From NCBI GenBank assembly GCA_019419585.1, contig DXZQ01000001.1:83316-147315 (forward strand): DNA of 64,000 nucleotides, written 5' to 3'. The notes under the pieces are model-generated. The model was not told the DNA's origin and ran no database searches. It worked only from the letters and a program-made list of their open reading frames with translations. Source of the stretch: Collinsella sp. (GTDB taxonomy: Bacteria; Actinomycetota; Coriobacteriia; Coriobacteriales; Coriobacteriaceae). The number at the start of each line of letters is the position of its first letter. The first letter of the stretch is position 1. Positions 46,577 through 54,578 of the stretch are shown one piece after another. The translations under genes and the position numbers were made by a program.

Positions 46577-49027
46577 ATGCTGCAGAAAATCCAACGTTTT
46601 GGCGGAGCCATGTTCGCGCCCGCCATGCTGTTTTCTATATCAGGCCTCATGGTCGGCATCTCCGCCCTCGCCACGACCGTAGACATCGTCGGCGATCTCG
46701 CCGTATACGGAACCCCTTGGTACGTTTTCTGGACCATCATCCAGCGCGGCTCGTGGACGGTCTTTAAACGTCTCCCGCTCCTTTTTGCCGTAGCGCTGCC
46801 TATCGGTCTTGCCCAAAAGCAACCGGCACGCTGCTGCCTCGAGGCACTCGTGGCCTATTTTGCCTATTGCTTCTTTTTGAGCGAGATCATTAAGCTGAGC
46901 GGAGACAACCTTGGACTTAAGTACCCATCATCTTTGACCCCCGCCAGCGGCATCACCGTCATCGACGGCATCAAGACGCTCGACACCGGCATTATCGGCC
47001 CGCTGGCGGTGTCGGCAACCGTCGTCGCCATCCATGACCGCTTCTACGATGCCAAGGTTCCTGATTGGCTCGGCACCTTCTCGGGTTCCTCGCTGGTCTA
47101 CCTCATCAGCTTTTTTGCCGTGTTTGCCCTTGCCGCCATCTCGGCCGCCATCGTGCCCTTCGCATACGCTGTGACCGAAACGCTGCGTCACGCACTTGCG
47201 GGCGTCGGCCCCTTCGGCGTGGGCATCTTTGTGTTTTTGGAGCGAGCGCTCGAGCCCATGGGGCTGCACCATCTGCTCTATATGCCCATCTATTACGACA
47301 ATCTGGTCATTCACGACGGTATTTACGCCACGTGGACCAACCTGCTCCCCATTCTCTCCCAAAGCACGCGCCCTTTAAATGAACTTGCGCCCTGGGCAGG
47401 TTTTACCGCCACCGGCTGGGGCAAGCTCTTTGGCCTTCCCGCCATCGCGGCAGCATTCTATTTCACCGCCAAACCCGAACGCCGCGCCGGCCTTAAAGTC
47501 ATCCTTTTGCCCGCCATCGTCGCCTCGGTGGTCTGCGGCGTCACCGAGCCGCTCGAGTTTCTCTTTATGTTCACCTATCCCGGACTCTTTTTGCTCTACG
47601 CCGTCCTATCCTCCTGCCTTGCCATGACCATGAACTTCTTTGGCATCGTCGGCATCTTCTCGGGCGGTCTCATGGAAATGACGGCCTTCAACTTCATCCC
47701 ACTCATGCGAATGCATGCCGGCTCCTACCTTTTGGCGCTCGGTATCGGTCTTGCCTTTAGCCTCATCTTTTTTGTTAGTTTTCGAGCACTCATCTTGGTC
47801 TATGACCTTAAGACGCCGGGCCGCGAGGATCATGTCTCCAATCGCGCGGCAATCGATCGTTTAACGGGAAGCGGCTTTGCCAAAGAGCAATCTCCCAATG
47901 GCGAGGTCAGTATTCAATCCGATCAAGATCACGTCCTCGCTGAGCGGGTAATTCAGCTTTTAGGTGGCGTTGGCAATATCGTGGGCGCAACCAACTGCGC
48001 CACGCGCCTGCGCGTCGAGGTCGCAGACCCTTCCATCGTTGCAGATAATGCGTCGTTTGTCGCGGTGGGCGCCAAGGGCCTCATCATTACGGGCAAGACC
48101 GCCCAGGTGATTATTGGCATCTCCGTTCCCCGCGTTAAAGAGCATTTTGACCAGATCATGGGCCTCGAGCCGGGATTTGTGCCCACCACCTCGGCCTCCC
48201 CTGCCGCCAGCGCAGCCCATAAGCGCGGCGATATCTGCTTCTTCGATATCGACGGAACACTCGCCTGGCAAGACCCTCGAGTGGCACAAGAGCTTCCCGA
48301 GAGCGAGCGAGACCTCTCCCCCTATCCCAATGAAGCGGTCTCGCAAGCCATCCGTGATTTTGTCGCCAAGGGCAATATGGCGTTTATCTGCACAGGGCGC
48401 ACGCTGAGCTGCATCCATCCAAAGCTGCTCGAGCTGCCCTGGACCGGCATCGTCTGCCTCGCGGGTGGCTATGTCGAACTTGAGGGACACGTGATTCGCG
48501 ATTTGGCGATGACGCCCGGCATGCTGCAGCGCCTTGCTCCCATTCTTGAGCAATCGGACGAAGTGATTCGTTTTGAGGGACTCAATGGCGTCGTTCGCAT
48601 GAGTGCCGATGCGCCCGACGCCCCGGGATACGCCCGCACCGTGGGCGATGCAATTACGCAGCTGCAACATTACAGCGCCTACAAGATCTTAATGTCCACG
48701 TCGCTTGCCAACCGCATCGCTCAGGATCAAGCGTTTGAGCCGCTGCTCTGCTTTAACGAGCTCGAGCTCGAAGTGACCGAGATTTCGCCTCGCGAATGCA
48801 CCAAGCGCGAGGGTATCCAGTCCGTACTCGACGCCCTCGATCCCCACCACGGAACCGTATACGGCATCGGCGACGCCAGCAATGACGTCTCGCTGATGAA
48901 CGCCGTCGACGTTGGCATCGCCATGGGCAACGCGCCGGACTTCCTCAAGGAAAAGGCCGACTATGTCACCGACAGCATCGACCACGACGGCGTCGTCACC
49001 GCGCTCGAACACTTTGGGCTTATCTAG
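46577..49027 (+). CDS. PTS EIICB permease fused to a HAD (Cof-type) phosphatase
   Basis: An 816-residue protein with three parts. Residues 1 to about 420 are a glucose/maltose-type EIIC permease with about ten membrane helices (for example YGTPWYVFWTII and PLEFLFMFTYPG). About 455-535 is EIIB, with the phosphorylated Cys474 in ATNCATRLRVEV. From about 552 it is a complete HAD hydrolase: nucleophile FFDIDGTL (Asp557, Asp559), FICTGRT, TKREGIQ and GDASNDVSLM (Asp766, Asp770). There is no EIIA domain, so a separate EIIA must serve it. EIICB imports and phosphorylates a sugar; the HAD domain could remove that phosphate at once. ATG 46577 follows GGAAGG. Confidence 0.9.
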   Translation: MLQKIQRFGGAMFAPAMLFSISGLMVGISALATTVDIVGDLAVYGTPWYVFWTIIQRGSWTVFKRLPLLFAVALPIGLAQKQPARCCLEALVAYFAYCFFLSEIIKLSGDNLGLKYPSSLTPASGITVIDGIKTLDTGIIGPLAVSATVVAIHDRFYDAKVPDWLGTFSGSSLVYLISFFAVFALAAISAAIVPFAYAVTETLRHALAGVGPFGVGIFVFLERALEPMGLHHLLYMPIYYDNLVIHDGIYATWTNLLPILSQSTRPLNELAPWAGFTATGWGKLFGLPAIAAAFYFTAKPERRAGLKVILLPAIVASVVCGVTEPLEFLFMFTYPGLFLLYAVLSSCLAMTMNFFGIVGIFSGGLMEMTAFNFIPLMRMHAGSYLLALGIGLAFSLIFFVSFRALILVYDLKTPGREDHVSNRAAIDRLTGSGFAKEQSPNGEVSIQSDQDHVLAERVIQLLGGVGNIVGATNCATRLRVEVADPSIVADNASFVAVGAKGLIITGKTAQVIIGISVPRVKEHFDQIMGLEPGFVPTTSASPAASAAHKRGDICFFDIDGTLAWQDPRVAQELPESERDLSPYPNEAVSQAIRDFVAKGNMAFICTGRTLSCIHPKLLELPWTGIVCLAGGYVELEGHVIRDLAMTPGMLQRLAPILEQSDEVIRFEGLNGVVRMSADAPDAPGYARTVGDAITQLQHYSAYKILMSTSLANRIAQDQAFEPLLCFNELELEVTEISPRECTKREGIQSVLDALDPHHGTVYGIGDASNDVSLMNAVDVGIAMGNAPDFLKEKADYVTDSIDHDGVVTALEHFGLI

Positions 49028-49142
49028 CCAAGCCCCTACCGCACTTGCGGCCGCATGGACCAATCGTCTTCAACCGCCGCGCTCGACGCCCTAATGTGGC
49101 AATATGTTGTCTGCATAATGCAACGATGCAACCTATCAAAGA

Positions 49143-50168
49143 ATGCGAGAACCCGTGTCCAGTCCGTTTACCAGCTTTTTAGCCCAGCACTTTGACCAGA
49201 TTAACGACTATCTGGCCACGTTCTTTGACGGACAGGCGACTTCCGCCGATATCGAGCGCTACCTGTATACCCCGCTCTCGGCATTTACGGCAAACGCTGG
49301 CAAGCGCCACCGCCCGCTCATCTGCATGCTCGCCGCCACTGCGGTAGGCGGCAGCTTTGAGAGCGCCCGCAGCGCAGCGGCGGCCATCGAGCACTTTCAG
49401 TCGGGCGCACTCATCCACGACGACATCGCCGACAACGGGCAGATTCGTCGCGGCAAGCCCTGCATGCACCTTACCGAGGGCACCGGTCTTGCCATCAACT
49501 GCGGTGACCTGGCGCTCACCATGGTCACCAAGACGGTTCTCGACGACCCCACACTCAACGCAGACGTGAAGCTTCGCGTGCTCCACGAGCTTACCGAGAT
49601 GATCGTCCGTACCATCGAGGGCCAGGCACTCGACCTGGGCTGGGTCCGCGACGGGCGCTTTGACATTTCGGTCGACGATTATCTGGACATGGCGACGCAC
49701 AAGACCGCGTACTACAGCGGAGCGACGCCGCTTGCCGCCGGAGCCATTATCGGCGGCGGCAGCGAAGAGCAGATTGAGGCACTGCGCGCCTTTGGGCTGC
49801 ACACGGGCCTTGCCTTCCAGATTCAAGACGACCTGCTCAACTTGATCGGCACCAAGGAGGCCGCCAACAAGGACTTCCGCACCGATATCACCGAGGGCAA
49901 GCGCACCCTCGTTGCCGTGCATGCCCTGTCAGACGAGCGCTATCACGACGAGATCGAGGCAATCCTTTCCTCGGGCACCGAGGACCCTGCGCAGCTCGCA
50001 CGCGCCGTGGAGATCTTCCAGGAGACCGGCTCCATCGATTACGCCCACACCTATGCGCTCGACCTGACCGCTAAGGCCAAGGCCGCTATCGAAGGCGTCG
50101 AGCTCGACCCGCATGCGCGCGAGCTCTTCCTCTCAATGGCAGATTTCTTTGTGGAGCGTCTTAACTAG
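49143..50168 (+). CDS. Polyprenyl (isoprenyl) diphosphate synthase
   Basis: A 341-residue trans-prenyltransferase that chains isopentenyl diphosphate onto allylic primers, for quinones or undecaprenyl carriers. The first aspartate motif is DDIAD (in LIHDDIADNGQIRRGKPC), the lysine/arginine site AGKRHRPLICML, and the second motif reads DDLLN rather than the usual DDxxD. Product length cannot be told. ATG 49143 has a weak ribosome site; a GTG at 49155 is an alternative start. Confidence 0.88.
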   Translation: MREPVSSPFTSFLAQHFDQINDYLATFFDGQATSADIERYLYTPLSAFTANAGKRHRPLICMLAATAVGGSFESARSAAAAIEHFQSGALIHDDIADNGQIRRGKPCMHLTEGTGLAINCGDLALTMVTKTVLDDPTLNADVKLRVLHELTEMIVRTIEGQALDLGWVRDGRFDISVDDYLDMATHKTAYYSGATPLAAGAIIGGGSEEQIEALRAFGLHTGLAFQIQDDLLNLIGTKEAANKDFRTDITEGKRTLVAVHALSDERYHDEIEAILSSGTEDPAQLARAVEIFQETGSIDYAHTYALDLTAKAKAAIEGVELDPHARELFLSMADFFVERLN

Positions 50169-50307
50169 CGGGGGTCATAAAACCTGTGGGCAGCGAGTTT
50201 GGGTACAAGTTGCTACACTATTGAGTGCATGTTTATAAATTGTCTCGCGTTGTCTATCCGACACACGCTCAAAATAGTACGAATGGTACGCCGAAAGGGG
50301 TTCGTTC

Positions 50308-51213
50308 ATGGAACCTATTACCACGGGCATGCAGGGAGCAGCCGTCGAGGATGTTCAGTCCCGCCTTCTGCAGCTCGGCTATACAATCGATGACGCCGAG
50401 GTTGTCGACAAGCGCTTTGGCACCACCACCGAGCAGGCCGTCAGCACCTTCAGGCTCGACAGCGGCCTTGCTGCCGGTCATGCCGTCGATATCCCCTGTT
50501 GGAGCGCCCTGGTCGACGCCTCGTATAAGCTGGGCGACCGCACTCTGTATCTGCGCATGCCCAATTTCCATGGCGCCGATGTGCAGGCCCTGCAGCGCGC
50601 TCTCAACGTTTTGGGCTTTGCCTGTGGCGAAGACGACGGCTACTTTGGTCCGCATACCGAGGCCGCCCTGCAGCAGTTCCAGGAAAATGTCGGCCTGTTT
50701 GCCGACGGCATGGCCTTCCAGGACACCTACGCCTACATCAACCGCCTGCACCATGTGTGGGAGGGCAAGCCCTCGGTCACCGAAGCCGAGTCCCGCATCG
50801 GTTTTGCTCGCGCCGCCAACGTGCTCGAGCGCTTCCAGATCGCCGTTATCGGTGAGGACCCCATCGCACGCAGCGTTGCTTCGCGCATGTGGAACATCGC
50901 CACGGCAACGACCGACAACAGCGGCATGATGCTCTGCGACTCCGAGGTCCCAACCGACGTTGACCTGGTGCTCGAGATCGCAAGCGACGAGCTGCCCGCC
51001 GACGCCGCGCCACGCGCCACGATTGCCCTCGCCGAGTGCCACAACCTGGCCCAGCGCATCCGCACCGCCAATGTCGCCGCGCAGCAGAAGCCGGCTCGCA
51101 TTCGCATTGAGCTCACGGGCATGACGCGCTACAACGGCACCTTCACGGCCAGCGACGCGCAGACGCTCGCCGTACGCCTACTCGACGGCGTTTGCGATGC
51201 CCTCGCAGATTAG
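50308..51213 (+). CDS. Protein with two peptidoglycan-binding domains
   Basis: A 301-residue protein. Two PG_binding_1 repeats are clear: about residues 7-55 (VEDVQSRLLQLGYTI, FGTTTEQAVSTF) and 87-135 (VQALQRALNVLGFACG, YFGPHTEAALQQF). The C-terminal ~150 residues show no catalytic motif I recognise; the pattern is loosely like a degenerate amidase domain. No signal peptide is visible, although the repeats normally bind wall. AAAGGGG precedes the ATG. It lies between the prenyl synthase and tRNA-Gln. Confidence 0.8.
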   Translation: MEPITTGMQGAAVEDVQSRLLQLGYTIDDAEVVDKRFGTTTEQAVSTFRLDSGLAAGHAVDIPCWSALVDASYKLGDRTLYLRMPNFHGADVQALQRALNVLGFACGEDDGYFGPHTEAALQQFQENVGLFADGMAFQDTYAYINRLHHVWEGKPSVTEAESRIGFARAANVLERFQIAVIGEDPIARSVASRMWNIATATTDNSGMMLCDSEVPTDVDLVLEIASDELPADAAPRATIALAECHNLAQRIRTANVAAQQKPARIRIELTGMTRYNGTFTASDAQTLAVRLLDGVCDALAD

Positions 51214-51251
51214 GTAAACTAGACGAGTTGCTTTTGGGCAACACCACACAT

Positions 51252-51326
51252 TGGGACGTAGTTCAACGGTAGAACTCCGGTTTTTGGTGCCGGCTGTTGG
51301 GGGTTCGAATCCCTCCGTCCCAGCCA
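51252..51326 (+). tRNA. tRNA-Gln (UUG)
   Basis: A 75-nt tRNA with encoded CCA. TGGGACG pairs with CGTCCCA, the D arm is GTTC/GAAC, and the T arm contains GGTTCGAATCC. The anticodon loop TTTTGGT gives TTG at 51284-51286. Confidence 0.96.
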
Positions 51327-51335
51327 TTAAAACTG

Positions 51336-51372
51336 AGCGCCCTAAGCCCATAACGGCCCAGGGCGCTTTCTT
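51336..51372 (+). terminator. Terminator of tRNA-Gln
   Basis: AGCGCCCT (51336-51343) pairs with AGGGCGCT (51360-51367), followed by TTCTT. Confidence 0.8.
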
Positions 51373-51378
51373 GTGGGC

Positions 51379-51618
51379 AAGCGGAGGAATTCGAGCCCGC
51401 AAGGGTGCGGAGCTGAGGAAACGCGAAGCGTTTTCCAGCGCAGCACGCAAGGAGCGAAGCGACGCAGCGGGGCGCGGCCGCCGACCAGGCGGACGCGGAA
51501 TCCCTCCGTCCCACACCAGCCAAGAGCCCCTCACGTCAAGCAAATCGAGCCAACGCCGCCAAGCGGAGGGATTCGAACCCGCAAGGGTGCGGAGCGATGC
51601 AGCGGGGCGCGGCCGCCG
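51379..51618. repeat. Direct repeats and tRNA 3'-end duplicate
   Basis: A 35-bp unit at 51379-51413 recurs at 51561-51595 with two changes, and a segment GCAGCGGGGCGCGGCCGCCG follows both copies (with an insertion in the first). GAATCCCTCCGTCCCA (51498-51513) repeats exactly the last 16 bases before GCCA of tRNA-Gln (51307-51322). This looks like remnants of a tandem tRNA or of attachment-site duplication. Confidence 0.65.
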
Positions 51619-51634
51619 CAGGCAGACGCGGTGT

Positions 51635-51689
51635 CGGCACTTGGGGACGCTCCTAAGTGCCGGCATTATAGGAACGTCCCCAAGTGCCG
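51635..51689. repeat. GGGGAC-family palindrome
   Basis: CGGCACTTGGGGACG (51635-51649) pairs exactly with CGTCCCCAAGTGCCG (51675-51689), 25-bp loop. Its arms resemble the palindrome at 3207-3246. Confidence 0.8.
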
Positions 51690-51724
51690 GCTCGGGACTA
51701 TTTTCGAGGACCCTCCGAAGGACT

Positions 51725-51954
51725 GTGGCCAAAAAACGGCAAATATGAGTACTGTTACCGTTGTAGCTACATTATTTTCGTTAATAAAAGAAGATCTTAA
51801 TGAGATTTATTCGCATCAAGGTCTTCCTTTAATGAACACTTGAGGAGATACGGCAGCTTATCTGCTCGATCGACACGTCAAATCACCTTAAATGTGGTCA
51901 AAATTACTGCTACTAAAAGAGTATCAGTACTCATATTTGATGTTTTTTGGCCAC
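51725..51954. mobile_element. MITE-like AT-rich element
   Basis: A 230-bp segment with 30-bp inverted ends (51725-51754 and 51925-51954, two mismatches; both begin GTGGCCAAAAAAC when read inward). The interior is far more AT-rich than the surroundings and codes for nothing recognisable. A clear target duplication is not visible. Confidence 0.65.
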
Positions 51955-52058
51955 GGCTCTTTATAGACACCCTGCACAGCGACGGTGGTAGATTTCGGAA
52001 CGTGTCCGTCAGCCCCGTTCCGAAAAGCGAGCCGCATGCAACGGCCAAGCCACGACAG

Positions 52059-52193
52059 GCCCCGGGAGAGCGGGGACACCGGCTTAGGTTTATCGCGAGT
52101 TCCGCACGAACAGGAGGCCACTTAATGTGGCCTCCGTCGTGAGCAGGACTGTAGAGCAGGAAACCTAAGCCGGTGTCCCCGCTCTCCCGGGGC
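52059..52193 (-). ncRNA. Structured intergenic element, copy 2
   Basis: A 135-bp element. The outer arms (52059-52091 and 52161-52193) pair perfectly over 33 bp but differ completely in sequence from copy 1. The core is conserved, with inner stem GGAGGCCAC/GTGGCCTCC (compensatory change to copy 1) and GGACTGTAGAGCAGG. It starts 9 bp after the stop of the minus-strand Toprim gene. Confidence 0.65.
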
Positions 52194-52202
52194 CGGCGGA
52201 AT

Positions 52203-54395
52203 TTAGTTGTTAAGCATGCGGTCGAAGCTTCCCGAGTCGCCATCCCGATAGTCGGCGGTCATCAGAATCTCCTGCGGAATGCGCCCGCCCTCGCGCAGCA
52301 CATTGCGGAACTGCACGCGCGTGACCATGGGCAGATCCTTGATCGTCGCCGCCAAGTTCTGCGGCACGCCCTGGTTGGCAGCCGCGGGCTCGCACTCGCC
52401 GCCGGCCTTCACGCGACGCTTATGCTCGGCGAGCATGGCGCGGTACATGCCGGCATGCAGGCGAATCTCAACCACATTGGCATTGCGAGCCTGCTCGACG
52501 ATGCGCGCGCCCTCGCGGTCGATATCGCCCACGTAGTAGACGTAGTTAAAGCGATAGCCGATCTCAGCCAGATAATCGTCCAGGGCATGCGAGACGCTCG
52601 CCTTGCATCCGCCGCCAAAAATCACGCCGCCCACCTTGATGCCAAAGAGCTTAGCGTGCTTGCGGCCGCGCAGGAGCTTGACGATCTCGTCATAGGTGTC
52701 CAGGTTCTCGACCATAATGAACGGCTTATCGGCGCCCAGCGTAAAGAAACCCGTAAAGTGCACGGGGCGGTTGGGGGCGACCTTGATCGCCTGCATGCTG
52801 ATGCCCTTTTCGGTCATGCGCCTTATCAGGCGCTCACCGTGCTTGCCGTCAAAAGCCTTCTCATCGTTAAAAATCTGGTAGGCACGCTGGCGGCGCGAGG
52901 CAACCGGCGTATCGGCACCTCGGTTTTGCTCGATCCAAGCCTGGATGATTGCGATTTCCTCGGCAATCTTGCGGTTGGACATCTCGTTGTGCTGAGTGCG
53001 CTGCGGAGCCTTTTTGCCGTCCTTGCCCTCGACCTTAACAATTTGAGTCTGCTGTTCCTTGATCTTAGAGAGCGCCGTAGGCGTAGGGACAACTTTGAGC
53101 AGCTGCCTGCCTAAAACGCGGGCAAGGGCAAACGCCGATACCTCGCCGTGGACGGCCGGCTCGGGCTGCTGGGTAGCACTATCAGCCGCGGCAGGCTCAG
53201 CCTGTGCATGAGGCTTACGCTTGGAATCTGCCCGGGTATTACGTTCCTGCTTGGGCGCAGACGAGCGCTTTTGCGGACGATCGGACTTGGCCTCCTTCGC
53301 CGGCTGGCGCTTGACCTGATCCACCGGAGTCTCGGCCTTCTCATCTCCGTTTTGTGTCGCTGTCTTCTCGGCCGCGGCCTCGGCATTTGAGCCACGACCG
53401 CCGCGGTGACGACGACGGCGGGGCTTGCCTGAGGCGCTCTCCCCCGCCTGCTTATCAGCGGTCTGTTGAGCTTTGACCTCAGTGTCAGCCGCAGGCTGCG
53501 ACTCGGAAGGTTGCTGCTCGCGAGCCGCCGGCTCAACGGTTTTCTCGGTTTGTTCGGCCTTCTCGGCCTGAGCGGTCGAAGCCGGCTCGCCCTTCTCCTG
53601 ACGCCTTACGGGATACGCGCGCCTCGCAAAACCACGCCCGGGACGGCATGAACCCGGAGCCTTCTTGGCAGACTCCTCAACATCGTCTGCAGCCTCGGAA
53701 GGCTCTTCAACCTCATGCGCGACATCCTGCTGCGCAGCCTTAAAGTGGGCACCACGGCGACGCTGGGGCTCCTGGGCCTCCACGGGCTTTTGCTCCTTCG
53801 CGGGCCTCTGCGACTCGGCAGCAACCTCGTTCTCAACAGCCTCGGCATCCGTCTCACCCTTTTGAGCAACGGCACGACGGAAGCGCTCCTGCTGGGCGCG
53901 GCGCTGCGCATCGCGCTTGCCACCCCCGCCAAAACCGCCGCGTCCTGCCTTGGCCGTAAAGGCACGCACGACGTTCTCATCGAGCAACTCATCGGTATCG
54001 ACATGCTCACGCGGAGCAGCTTCTTCCACAGCAGGCACGTCAGCGGAATCCTCGACGACAAAATCTTCGACGGACTCGGCAGGCTGCTCCTGGGTATCGC
54101 GGATCTCGACATTGATGGTATAGAACGCCGGGCGCCCGTTAATGCCGCTGCCCTCGATCTTGGTCACGATATTTGCCGCGATAAGCTCATCGCGCATCGC
54201 CTTGGTGTCGCATTCCTTATCGACGGAGCGGAAAATCTGCGCCAGCGCGCTCGACTTAATCTTGAGCGCCTTGCGGCAGAGCAGGTCGTAGGCAACCAGC
54301 TTGGCGCGCTCGGCAGAAAGCGACGTCTGGCTGCTCAGACGCTCAGCCAGGGCATCGACATTGTTTTGGTTATCGGAATATACCGTCTTGGCCAC
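52203..54395 (-). CDS. Toprim-domain protein resembling JetD/DUF2220, with long disordered linker
   Basis: A 730-residue protein I can only partly place. Residues 1-95 look like a winged helix (AERAKLVAYDLLCRKALKIK, IVTKIEGSGINGRPAFYTI). About 95-440 is disordered, rich in Glu, Ala, Gln and Arg, with a basic GKPRRRRHRGGRG patch. The C-terminal ~280 residues end in a Toprim-like core: MVENLDTYDEIV (Glu563), GGVIFGGG and YYVGDIDREGARIVEQAR (Asp624, Asp626). The E...GDID.EG pattern recalls JetD of Wadjet and Spo11/Topo VI A proteins. No jetABC genes are nearby. The start is a GTG after AAAGGGGCC. A role on DNA is inferred. Confidence 0.7.
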   Translation of the reverse strand: MAKTVYSDNQNNVDALAERLSSQTSLSAERAKLVAYDLLCRKALKIKSSALAQIFRSVDKECDTKAMRDELIAANIVTKIEGSGINGRPAFYTINVEIRDTQEQPAESVEDFVVEDSADVPAVEEAAPREHVDTDELLDENVVRAFTAKAGRGGFGGGGKRDAQRRAQQERFRRAVAQKGETDAEAVENEVAAESQRPAKEQKPVEAQEPQRRRGAHFKAAQQDVAHEVEEPSEAADDVEESAKKAPGSCRPGRGFARRAYPVRRQEKGEPASTAQAEKAEQTEKTVEPAAREQQPSESQPAADTEVKAQQTADKQAGESASGKPRRRRHRGGRGSNAEAAAEKTATQNGDEKAETPVDQVKRQPAKEAKSDRPQKRSSAPKQERNTRADSKRKPHAQAEPAAADSATQQPEPAVHGEVSAFALARVLGRQLLKVVPTPTALSKIKEQQTQIVKVEGKDGKKAPQRTQHNEMSNRKIAEEIAIIQAWIEQNRGADTPVASRRQRAYQIFNDEKAFDGKHGERLIRRMTEKGISMQAIKVAPNRPVHFTGFFTLGADKPFIMVENLDTYDEIVKLLRGRKHAKLFGIKVGGVIFGGGCKASVSHALDDYLAEIGYRFNYVYYVGDIDREGARIVEQARNANVVEIRLHAGMYRAMLAEHKRRVKAGGECEPAAANQGVPQNLAATIKDLPMVTRVQFRNVLREGGRIPQEILMTADYRDGDSGSFDRMLNN

Positions 54396-54407
54396 GGGGC
54401 CCCTTTC

Positions 54408-54421
54408 ATATGTACACATAT
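54408..54421. promoter_or_regulatory. Palindrome upstream of the Toprim gene
   Basis: ATATGTACACATAT has 6-bp arms, 13 bp before the GTG start. CATATGTAC also occurs at the start of the hydrolase gene near 35130. It could be an operator; evidence is weak. Confidence 0.35.
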
Positions 54422-54500
54422 ACGTTTATATGGTACAACGCGTGCCGCCATCCACGCAAAACATCTGCGAGAACACCCTTGCATCACCTGTTCTCACAAG

Positions 54501-54539
54501 AAAAAAGACCGGGTCCGCTTGATTGCGGACCCGGTCTTT
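54501..54539 (-). terminator. Terminator of cstA
   Basis: A perfect 15-bp stem (54504-54518 with 54525-54539, GACCGGGTCCGC core) followed on the minus strand by six T residues. Confidence 0.95.
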
Positions 54540-54578
54540 CCGAGTCATATAGATGTGACGTTCGATTCGTAAGGTCGA

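Larger units (their letters stand above)
51327..52202. other. Repeat-dense gap between tRNA-Gln and the Toprim gene
   Basis: 876 bp without a supported gene. In order it holds the tRNA terminator, two 35-bp direct repeats with tRNA-like 3'-end sequence, a GGGGAC palindrome, an AT-rich 230-bp element with 30-bp inverted ends, and copy 2 of the structured element. Confidence 0.8.

Noticed and set aside
51840..52142. Short open frames between tRNA-Gln and the Toprim gene
   Set aside because: They span the MITE-like element and the structured repeat, have no ribosome sites and no recognisable product.
52203..54395. A Wadjet (JetABCD) defence island around the Toprim gene
   Set aside because: Neighbours are tRNA-Gln and a prenyl synthase on one side and cstA on the other; no JetA, JetB or JetC-like gene is present.
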